Positions 6,806 through 12,378 of a DNA stretch of 15,500 bases are shown here, one piece after another. Source of the stretch: an uncultured Clostridia bacterium. Its GTDB lineage: Bacteria; Bacillota; Clostridia; TANB77; CAG-508. The notes under the pieces were generated by a model. The model ran no database searches and was not told the DNA's origin. It was given only the letters and a program-made list of their open reading frames with translations. A program made the position numbers and the translations under genes. The stretch's first letter is position 1. Each line of letters opens with the position of its first letter. The stretch lies in the NCBI GenBank assembly GCA_934129745.1, contig CAKOWZ010000027.1, forward strand, positions 1 through 15,500. Reading direction: 5' to 3'.

Positions 6806-7960
6806 TTATTTATCTTTTTTGTTTTTTCCTAAAATTAAAATCACGATAAATGCTATAGTTGCAATAATGAAAATTCCAATTGCAATTTTTATTTTAATAT
6901 CACCAGTTTGTGGACTTTGTGGAACTTCTGGTTGTTCTGTTTTTTCTTTTTGTGATATTCCAAAACTCCAATTTATTGCTGAATTTAAATTTGCGTATTC
7001 ATTACCTAATTCTTCTGGAACAGTTATTGTAAATGTTAATTTATCCATTGAATTTGACTCATATGTTCCTAGAGATAAATTTTCTATTTTATATGCTTTT
7101 CCTTCATAAATAACACCTTTTTCAGAAACAATTTTTAATTTTAGTTTATCCAGTAGTTCTTCTGCTTTTCCTGAGATTTCCACTGGTTTTTCTGTGGAAA
7201 CTACATATTCAACACTTGTATCTTTTTTATTATTAATTGAAACTTCTTCACTAATTATGTCTCCTGGTACAACATGAGCAAGTTCTGTAAAGAAATTTTC
7301 TGGAACATTTATATATAAATTTGCACTATTTTCATATTCTATTTTTGCATTTGAAGCTATTTGAACTTTGTCTGCTTCATATGTATTATCTGAATTTTCT
7401 GCATTAACACCATTCCATGGTGAATTAGATTCAAAATTTGGGCTGAAATTTGCAGATTGTACTGCTTCAGCAACAACATTTATTTGAATTGTTTTATCTT
7501 GATATTCATTTGATAAATCAGATGGAATTGTTAGATTTTTGAAAACATCTATATTTTCTCCTGATTTAACTTCTTTTTTATAATACCAATAATCACCTTT
7601 TTTTACCCAATCATTATCCATACCTTTTAAATTTTCATCTGTAATTGGTATTACATTATTTCCTTCACCTGTATAACTTATTTTTGCTCTAACATAACTA
7701 GAATCACCTATATTGGATATTCTTGGAATTAGAGAAACAATTTCACCAGGTAAAACAACATTTTCAGAGTCTGAATATAGAGTTTCAACTCCATTTTCTA
7801 TTGTATATTCTTTTAACACAATATTAATGGCTCCTGTATTTACTTTATTTTGTATTTTTAAGATTGATGTATTTGTAAATGCATAAATTCCTGAAATACA
7901 CATTATTATTACACATAATGTGCCTAATATAAAAAATTTTTTCCTAGATATCTTAGACAC
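6806..7960 (-). CDS. SipW-type exported surface protein with C-terminal SPQTG sortase signal
   Basis: A 384-residue protein with a SipW-type N-terminus: basic SRKK, a hydrophobic stretch to about 27, then AFTNTS and N-K-x-N-T-G-A-I-N-I-V-L (38-50). The extracellular region (about 50-340) has a WVKKGDYWYYKKEVKSGE segment common in SipW-exported proteins. The C-terminus is a sorting signal: SPQTG (349-353), a hydrophobic span (about 357-378) and the basic tail KNKKDK. Non-LPXTG motifs of the [SNP]PxTG kind are used by clostridial sortases. By position it could be a wall anchor for the TasA-like fibre, as TapA is in Bacillus (inference). Oddity: translation as given begins at GTG 7960, whose first G is the last base of a G6 run that is also the only good ribosome binding site. 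See findings. Confidence 0.8.
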   Translation of the reverse strand: MSKISRKKFFILGTLCVIIMCISGIYAFTNTSILKIQNKVNTGAINIVLKEYTIENGVETLYSDSENVVLPGEIVSLIPRISNIGDSSYVRAKISYTGEGNNVIPITDENLKGMDNDWVKKGDYWYYKKEVKSGENIDVFKNLTIPSDLSNEYQDKTIQINVVAEAVQSANFSPNFESNSPWNGVNAENSDNTYEADKVQIASNAKIEYENSANLYINVPENFFTELAHVVPGDIISEEVSINNKKDTSVEYVVSTEKPVEISGKAEELLDKLKLKIVSEKGVIYEGKAYKIENLSLGTYESNSMDKLTFTITVPEELGNEYANLNSAINWSFGISQKEKTEQPEVPQSPQTGDIKIKIAIGIFIIATIAFIVILILGKNKKDK

Positions 7961-7975
7961 CCCCCTTCATATTTG

Positions 7976-8013
7976 CAAATAAAAACCTCCAAGTATATTA
8001 TTTTACCTGGAGG
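7976..8013 (-). terminator. Intrinsic terminator inside the matrix operon leader
   Basis: On the minus strand CCTCCAGGTA (8004-8013) pairs with TACTTGGAGG (7986-7995) in a 10-bp stem with one G-U pair and an 8-nt loop, followed by TTTTTATTTG. It lies about 95 nt downstream of the operon promoter and only 15 nt upstream of the first gene. Since no promoter fits in those 15 nt, it must act as an attenuator for the operon. Confidence 0.75.
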
Positions 8014-8074
8014 ATACTTATTTTATTTTTTATCAATTTTGCTTGATTTTATATTACTTTTTATTTTTTCTTTT

Positions 8075-8083
8075 GTATCATCC
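8075..8083 (-). promoter_or_regulatory. Candidate antiterminator segment
   Basis: In the leader RNA, GGATGATAC (8075-8083) can pair with GTATCCTCC (8009-8017) at 8 of 9 positions. That segment includes the 5' arm of the terminator, so the two structures exclude each other. There is no match to a riboswitch class I recognise. Confidence 0.35.
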
Positions 8084-8105
8084 TGACAATTATTTCTCTA
8101 TTTTT

Positions 8106-8134
8106 ATTATATCTATCATTACTTTTTTCGTCAA
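8106..8134 (-). promoter_or_regulatory. Sigma-A promoter of the matrix operon with overlapping 0A box
   Basis: On the minus strand there is TTGACG (8129-8134), a 17-bp spacer and a perfect TATAAT (8106-8111). TGACGAA (8127-8133), an exact TGNCGAA box, overlaps the -35. This is the best-looking promoter in the window. Transcription would start near 8099, giving a leader of about 130-140 nt. Confidence 0.75.
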
Positions 8135-8158
8135 TAGTTTATAAAAAAATTTATTTTT

Positions 8159-8500
8159 TCACTTTTCATTTTCTTTTCCAACAACAATCACCATTTTTTT
8201 AATAATTTCACATACTGCTTGAATTTGTTCTCCTGAAAAATCTTTTAAAAGTTCTCTTGTTTCATCTAACATCTCTGATTTTCTTCCAAATAAAATATAG
8301 TCTGATGTATATCCACTAATATCACATAATCTTTTTAATTTTTCATATGACATTGTACTTTTTCCATTTTCAACAACACCTAAAAATTGACCTGTTACTC
8401 CAATTTTCTTTCCTAATGCATCTTTTGATAAATTCATTTCACTTCTTATAATTCTAATCCTTTCTCCTATTTCTTTTAATAAACCTAAATCTGTGTTCAT
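8159..8500 (-). CDS. Small XRE-family HTH regulator
   Basis: A 113-residue cytosolic DNA-binding protein. Residues about 11-68 form a lambda-repressor-type HTH: GERIRIIRSEMNLS, then KDALGKKIGVTGQFLGVVENGKSTMS with the turn and recognition helix at about 33-48. Residues 78-110 form a helical tail (ETRELLKDFSGEQIQAVCEI) that probably serves dimerisation. It lies immediately upstream of the matrix operon on the same strand, separated by the operon's own promoter. In Bacillus the XRE protein SinR represses the tasA operon, so a SinR-like job is a reasonable guess, though the sequence does not identify it as SinR. An AAAGGA site lies 12 nt before the ATG, a rather long spacing. Confidence 0.8.
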   Translation of the reverse strand: MNTDLGLLKEIGERIRIIRSEMNLSKDALGKKIGVTGQFLGVVENGKSTMSYEKLKRLCDISGYTSDYILFGRKSEMLDETRELLKDFSGEQIQAVCEIIKKMVIVVGKENEK

Positions 8501-8643
8501 ATTAAATCACATTCCTTTCCATTTTTTCTGAGGTATACAAAGTCATTTTTTTATTGGTTCAAAATTTAACCTCATTTTAAATATCTGGTACATATAAATT
8601 TTCCATTAACTTAGATATTAAGTTTAAGTATAGTATATTTGAT

Positions 8644-8717
8644 ATTGACAAAAAATGATAAAAAATGAAATTTTTTGCATAAATTTAATAGAATTTTCAT
8701 TTTGAATATGCTATTAT
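8644..8717 (+). promoter_or_regulatory. Promoter region of the Spo0A-like gene
   Basis: An extended -10, TG-C-TATTAT (TG 8709-8710, hexamer 8712-8717), lies about 35 bp before the start codon. The -35 at 17-bp spacing (TAGAAT) is weak, which suits activation by a protein. A near-0A box, TTTGTCAAT read on the minus strand, lies at 8644-8652. It could allow autoregulation. The divergent XRE gene starts at 8500, so this 252-bp region serves both genes. Confidence 0.45.
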
Positions 8718-8752
8718 GATTTTAAATTATTAAAGAAAGGGATTGATTTTCC

Positions 8753-9553
8753 ATGAATAACAAAGTTATGAGTGTGTTATTAATTGAAGATGATAAAGCA
8801 GTATGTTATGCATTTGAAAGATATCTAAAAAGTAGAAGTGATGTTAAATTAGTTGGTGTAACAGATTCAGATATTAAAGGTTTAGAATTAATCAAAAAAC
8901 TTTTGCCTGATGCAATTATTTTAGATATTGAATTAAATAATGGTTCTGGTAATTCTAATACTTTTCCTTTAATTGAAGAATTGCAAAAAATTAAATTTGC
9001 TAAAAAGCCTAAAATTGTTGTTAACACTGTTGTTTCATCAAATACTATTTATGATTATTTACGTAGTAAAGGTGTTGATTTAGTTTTTTATAAAAAGCAA
9101 CAAAATTATAGTGTTGAAAGTATTATTAATACTTTGGTTTTGTTAAATGATTTTAGTGAAGATACTGGTTTTACTGGAAATATTGTTATTGAAGATAATT
9201 ACGAAAATAATGATAAAATTTCTAGTTTGATTTATGATGAGCTTAATTTGATTGGTATTGGTCTTCATTTAAATGGTAGAAAATATTTGCATGATGCTAT
9301 TTTTTATTTGATTACTAATGCTGATGGTGAAGAAAAGGTTAGTATTATCCAGTTTCTTGTTAATAAATATAAACGTTCTAGTAGTACAATTAGTAGAAAT
9401 ATGCAAAATGCTATTTTACATGCTTGGAGAGTTTCAAGTTTAGAGGATTTAGAGACTTATTATACTGCTAAAATTAATTATGAGACTGGTGTTCCAACTC
9501 CTACTGAGTTTATTTATTTTTATGCTGAGAAGATTAGGAAAATGATGAGGTAG
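8753..9553 (+). CDS. Spo0A-like response regulator
   Basis: A 266-residue protein, the length of Spo0A. Residues 5-132 are a receiver domain: acidic pocket E12-D13-D14, phospho-acceptor D58 (IILDIEL), T92 switch residue and K114. Residues about 155-263 match the Spo0A C-terminal DNA-binding domain: IGIGLHLNGRKYLHDAIFYLI (168-188), the Y-K-R-S-S-S-T-I-S-R-N-M-Q-N-A-I-L-H-A-W helix-turn-helix (206-225) and the PTPTEFIYFYAEKIR end (248-262). Compared with B. subtilis Spo0A, the recognition helix keeps R215 (R214 there) but has Thr and Ser where R211 and E213 would be, so DNA specificity may differ. The receiver is also divergent, which suggests a paralog and not the main sporulation regulator. 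A GHKL kinase lies downstream on the same strand. AAAGGG lies 11-12 nt before the ATG. Confidence 0.88.
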   Translation: MNNKVMSVLLIEDDKAVCYAFERYLKSRSDVKLVGVTDSDIKGLELIKKLLPDAIILDIELNNGSGNSNTFPLIEELQKIKFAKKPKIVVNTVVSSNTIYDYLRSKGVDLVFYKKQQNYSVESIINTLVLLNDFSEDTGFTGNIVIEDNYENNDKISSLIYDELNLIGIGLHLNGRKYLHDAIFYLITNADGEEKVSIIQFLVNKYKRSSSTISRNMQNAILHAWRVSSLEDLETYYTAKINYETGVPTPTEFIYFYAEKIRKMMR

Positions 9554-9606
9554 TTTTGAGTTTGTTTATTTTGTTTTATTTTATTTACTTTATTTGTTTA
9601 TTAGTT

Positions 9607-9640
9607 AAATCTTGAGATTTATTGGTCTCAGGATTTTTTT
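9607..9640 (+). terminator. Terminator of the Spo0A-like gene
   Basis: AAATCTTGAGA (9607-9617) pairs with TCTCAGGATTT (9626-9636) in an 11-bp stem with one G-U pair, and a run of T follows to 9640. It separates the regulator gene from the peptide gene, so the latter needs its own promoter. Confidence 0.85.
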
Positions 9641-9672
9641 CTTATATTTTTGTTTCTTTGATTTTTTGATCG

Positions 9673-9716
9673 TTTGTCACATTTTGTCATATTTTGTCAT
9701 ATTTTTGTATTTTGTC
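9673..9716 (+). promoter_or_regulatory. Array of TTTGTC boxes (0A-box-like operators)
   Basis: TTTGTC starts at 9673, 9683 and 9693 in decamers TTTGTCAYAT with an exact 10-bp period. A degenerate TTTGTA lies at 9704 and a fourth TTTGTC at 9711. Each TTTGTC box matches 8 of 9 positions of the 0A box TTTGTCRAA. All lie on the same face of the helix or nearly so, about 75-120 bp upstream of the probable peptide -10. Binding by the neighbouring Spo0A-like protein is inference. Confidence 0.6.
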
Positions 9717-9774
9717 TAATGTATTTGAATCCCGCATTTTCAGCTGGTTTTAGGGGGTTGGGTGTTACTCTTAT

Positions 9775-9802
9775 TTTAGTACCGAATGGTATTAGTACTA
9801 AA
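9775..9802 (+). promoter_or_regulatory. Probable promoter/operator of the peptide gene
   Basis: An inverted repeat, TTTAGTAC (9775-9782) and GTACTAAA (9795-9802), encloses the extended -10 TG-G-TATTAG (TG 9787-9788, hexamer 9790-9795). Inner arms TACC/GGTA also pair. No good -35 is visible, in line with activator dependence. Transcription would start about 18 nt before the peptide start codon. Confidence 0.4.
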
Positions 9803-9818
9803 TAAAGGAGTGACATAT

Positions 9819-9872
9819 ATGTCTTGGGAAGATTTCTGGGAAACAGTTAGAAGACTTGTCGGATTAGGTTAA
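9819..9872 (+). CDS. 17-residue amphipathic peptide, candidate signal
   Basis: The reading frame encodes MSWEDFWETVRRLVGLG. A strong AAAGGAG (9804-9810) lies 8 nt before the ATG, and a 20-bp terminator stem starts 13 nt after the stop codon, so this tiny frame fills its own transcript. Residues W3, F6, W7, V10, L13 and V14 fall at i, i+3, i+4, i+7 spacing and would line one face of a helix. E4, D5, E8, R11 and R12 line the other. There is no leader, no double-glycine site and no AgrD-type Cys/Ser thiolactone core. It sits between a Spo0A-like regulator and an AgrC-like kinase with no AgrB-type processing gene in the window. A secreted or membrane-active signal peptide is the leading idea; a leader peptide or the coding part of a small RNA are alternatives. 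Confidence 0.7.
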   Translation: MSWEDFWETVRRLVGLG

Positions 9873-9885
9873 TCATTCCACTTTT

Positions 9886-9932
9886 AACAATCAGCTAATA
9901 TATTCAAATGAATATATTAGTTGATTGTTTTT
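9886..9932 (+). terminator. Strong terminator after the peptide gene
   Basis: The arms 9886-9905 and 9910-9929 form a 20-bp stem with a single G-U pair and a 4-nt AAAT loop, followed by TTT and an AT-rich stretch. It ends a transcript of roughly 130 nt that begins at the promoter near 9790. Confidence 0.85.
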
Positions 9933-9948
9933 ATATTCTATTTATAGT
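9921..9948 (+). promoter_or_regulatory. Possible promoter of the GHKL kinase gene
   Basis: TTGATT (9921-9926), a 16-bp spacer and TATAGT (9943-9948). The -35 lies within the 3' arm of the peptide terminator. TATACT at 9949-9954 is an alternative -10. The gene could also be read by leakage through the terminator. Confidence 0.4.
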
Positions 9949-9984
9949 ATACTATTCTAAAATAATTTAAGAGAGGTTATAATT

Positions 9985-11481
9985 ATGAATATAAATAATA
10001 TGTATCTAGTATCATTTGTAAAATTTATTGGAATAAATTTATGTACTTGCTATTGTTATTTTAAGATACAAAACATTAGTAAATTAAATCTTATGCAAAA
10101 ATTATTTATTTCAATATTAATTTTTGTTTTTGCTGCATTGCAAAGTCTGTTACAACCATTTACTCCTAAAATATTAAGAATATTTTTAATATTTTTTGTT
10201 TTTAGTATTGTATTAAGTAGAATAAGCAATATTAACTTTGAAAAATCATTGTTAGTAATTATAATATCACAATCATTAAGTTATATTTTTTCTTATATAT
10301 CAATTGTGCTAACACTATTTTTTATAAAATTAATTACAAATCTTCCAAATGTACCTGACATTATTACTATTACATTTAATCTATGTTTTAACATATTGTT
10401 ACCATATTTATTTTTTAAGATTAGAAGATTTAAAAATGGGTTTGATTTTGTAAAAAATCTTTCAAGTAAAATCAATTTAGATATTTTTATTTTAGTTGTA
10501 TCAACAATTATAATATTTATGTATTTTTTTATAAGTTATATTCGAACATTTTCAGTATTGTATATATCTACTTGCTTTATTTTATTGGCTTTGATACTTC
10601 TGTTTATAATACAAAGAGCAATTTCTTTCTATCATAAACAAAAACTACAACTTCAAGCTCTAAAATCCTATGAACAAGAGCTATCAGAAACCAAAGAAAA
10701 ACTTGCAATAGCAATTGAAGAAAAGCAAAAATTAATAAAATCAAACCATGAATTTTACCACAGACAAGAATCTTTAAATAAAAAATTGGATGATTTAATG
10801 AAACAAAATAAATTATCATCAAACTTAAATATGAACACAGAATTTGCTGAAGATTATTCAGATATATTAGAAAGAATCAACAAATTATCTGATGAATATA
10901 AAGCTAAAACAGCTACAATTCCTAATCTTGAAAAAACTGGTATTACTGAAATTGATGATATGTTATCATATATGCAATCTGAATGTATAAAAAGCAACAT
11001 CGAATTTAACTTAAAAATAAATTGTGATGTTCATTATATGATTGAAAAACTTATTTCTGTAAGCCAATTAGAAACTTTACTTGGTGATTTAATTAGAAAT
11101 AGTATTATTGCTATAAATCATAGTTCAAAAGATTTCAGAAGTATATTGGTTGTTTTTGGAATAAAAGATAAGATATACGAATTGTGTGTTTTTGATAGTG
11201 GTATTCCATTTGAAATTGATACTTTATTAAATTTGGGTATTAAACCAGCTTCTACTCATCTTGATGAAGGTGGCTCTGGTATTGGTTTTGTTACTACTTT
11301 TGAAACTATGGATTCTTGTAATTCAAGTTTTGTTATTAATGAAATAACTAATAATAATTATACTAAATCATTGGAAATAAAGTTTGATAATTTGAATGAA
11401 TATATTGTTGTTTCTGATAGAAAAGATGAAATTGCTGAAAAAAATGCAATTAATAAAAGAAATGATATTATTTTAAAATAA
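9985..11481 (+). CDS. AgrC-like GHKL sensor histidine kinase
   Basis: A 498-residue membrane kinase. About six or seven hydrophobic spans fill residues 8-212 (roughly 8-26, 38-56, 63-80, 88-116, 128-146, 166-186, 190-211), the polytopic sensor layout of peptide-sensing AgrC-type kinases. A coiled coil (about 215-275) contains H255 in N-H-E-F-Y-H-R, the likely phosphorylated His. It differs from the usual H-D-[FY]-x-N by E for D and H for N. The GHKL ATPase domain (about 355-468) has N372 in GDLIRNS (N box), D404-S-G (G1) and GGSGIG 429-434 (G2). The tail after 470 is polar and unrecognised. The closest regulator gene is the Spo0A-like one, not a LytTR protein as in agr loci. GAGAGG lies 8-9 nt before the ATG. 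Confidence 0.88.
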   Translation: MNINNMYLVSFVKFIGINLCTCYCYFKIQNISKLNLMQKLFISILIFVFAALQSLLQPFTPKILRIFLIFFVFSIVLSRISNINFEKSLLVIIISQSLSYIFSYISIVLTLFFIKLITNLPNVPDIITITFNLCFNILLPYLFFKIRRFKNGFDFVKNLSSKINLDIFILVVSTIIIFMYFFISYIRTFSVLYISTCFILLALILLFIIQRAISFYHKQKLQLQALKSYEQELSETKEKLAIAIEEKQKLIKSNHEFYHRQESLNKKLDDLMKQNKLSSNLNMNTEFAEDYSDILERINKLSDEYKAKTATIPNLEKTGITEIDDMLSYMQSECIKSNIEFNLKINCDVHYMIEKLISVSQLETLLGDLIRNSIIAINHSSKDFRSILVVFGIKDKIYELCVFDSGIPFEIDTLLNLGIKPASTHLDEGGSGIGFVTTFETMDSCNSSFVINEITNNNYTKSLEIKFDNLNEYIVVSDRKDEIAEKNAINKRNDIILK

Positions 11482-11507
11482 TAATTATTGGATTAATAGC
11501 TTTTTTC

Positions 11508-11529
11508 ATATGCAAAAAGTGGTGCATAT
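11508..11529. repeat. Small inverted repeat after the kinase gene
   Basis: ATATGCA (11508-11514) pairs with TGCATAT (11523-11529) around an 8-nt loop, just before the main terminator. It may add to 3'-end structure. Confidence 0.4.
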
Positions 11530-11542
11530 TTTATATTATACG

Positions 11543-11592
11543 CTATAAGTTCAAAAAAATCAGATCCTATACTGATTTTTTTGAACTTATAG
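11543..11592 (+). terminator. Bidirectional-type terminator after the kinase gene
   Basis: The arms 11543-11563 and 11572-11592 form a perfect 21-bp stem with an 8-nt loop. An inner ATCAG/CTGAT stem is flanked by A7 and T7, so it can work as a classic terminator with the U-tract inside the longer pairing. The bases 11593-11713 hold no gene or clear promoter. Confidence 0.8.
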
Positions 11593-11740
11593 GCATTAAT
11601 TATTTTTATTATTATTAATTTATATTTTATTAATATACTTATACTTTTTTGCAACTTTTATATTCGAAATGTTTTTTAATGAATATTTTTTCACTCCATT
11701 AATATATTAAATTAAAGGAGATGATTTTATTTTTGAAAAT

Positions 11741-12271
11741 ATGAAAAAAATTGTTATGTTCCAAATTATTTCATTTATTATTGTATGCACAATTGGAACT
11801 TTGCTCCATTTTACATTTGAATGGTCTGGAAATAACGTAATGGTTGCATGGTTTAGTAGTACAAATGAAAGCACTTTTGAACATTTAAAACTAGTATTTT
11901 ATCCAATGCTTATAATGACTATTATTGGATATTTTTACATTGGTAAATATTTAAAAAATTACTTATGTGCCAAAACTTTAGGTATTTTTTATGCAATTAG
12001 TTTTATTGTAATTTTCTTTTACACATATACTGGAATAATTGGAAAGAATTTTGCATTTTTAGATATTGGTAGTTTTTTCTTTGCTGTACTTATTGGAGAA
12101 TATACTGCATTTAAAAAGATGTTTTCATTTGATAATAATTGTAAAAAAAGTGTTTCAATAATTTCACTTATAATTCTTTTAATCTGTTTTATTTTATTTA
12201 CATACTTTCCACCTAAAATAAATTTATTTAAAGATCCGGTGCATAATGAATATGGTATTATAAAAAATTAA
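11741..12271 (+). CDS. DUF6512-like multi-span membrane protein
   Basis: A 176-residue membrane protein with about five hydrophobic spans (roughly 5-23, 49-68, 77-98, 105-123, 136-155). It has the pattern I associate with DUF6512: G-T-L-L-H-F-x-F-E-W-S-G-N-N (19-32), then N-E-S-T-F-E-H-L-K-L (42-51) followed by a span. The function of that family is unknown. The start is uncertain: the only good ribosome binding site, AAAGGAG (11714-11720), lies 20 nt before this ATG. An in-frame ATT at 11729 has ideal 8-nt spacing. Otherwise a seven-codon frame beginning at ATG 11721 ends by ATGA overlap with this ATG and could couple translation. It converges with the surface protein gene across a shared terminator. 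Confidence 0.7.
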   Translation: MKKIVMFQIISFIIVCTIGTLLHFTFEWSGNNVMVAWFSSTNESTFEHLKLVFYPMLIMTIIGYFYIGKYLKNYLCAKTLGIFYAISFIVIFFYTYTGIIGKNFAFLDIGSFFFAVLIGEYTAFKKMFSFDNNCKKSVSIISLIILLICFILFTYFPPKINLFKDPVHNEYGIIKN

Positions 12272-12336
12272 ATTTTTTCAAAATATAGTAAAGAAATAAA
12301 ATTATTTTTTATTCTAATTATTTAAAGTACTATATT

Positions 12337-12366
12337 AAAGACTAGCTAATACTCTAGCTAGTCTTT
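12337..12366. terminator. Shared terminator between convergent genes
   Basis: AAAGACTAGCTA (12337-12348) and TAGCTAGTCTTT (12355-12366) form a perfect 12-bp stem with a 6-nt loop. T-rich sequence lies beyond it in both directions. It serves the DUF6512-like gene (plus) and the surface protein gene (minus). Confidence 0.8.
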
Positions 12367-12378
12367 ACATATCTTTTA

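Noticed and set aside
7961..8099. Matrix operon leader as a c-di-GMP riboswitch
   Set aside because: The conserved core elements of the GEMM-I class that I know are not present; the leader is very AT-rich with only the terminator and one candidate antiterminator.
8645..8650. TTGACA as a -35 for the Spo0A-like gene
   Set aside because: No TATAAT-like hexamer lies 16-19 bp downstream. The reverse strand reads as a near-0A box instead.
9673..9716. TTTGTC decamers as a CRISPR array or simple microsatellite
   Set aside because: Repeats are far too short and lack spacers; the match to 0A boxes and the location upstream of a promoter fit an operator better.
9819..9872. Reading the 17-residue peptide as an AgrD-type cyclic lactone precursor
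   Set aside because: It has no cysteine, no amphipathic leader plus charged tail, and no AgrB gene nearby.
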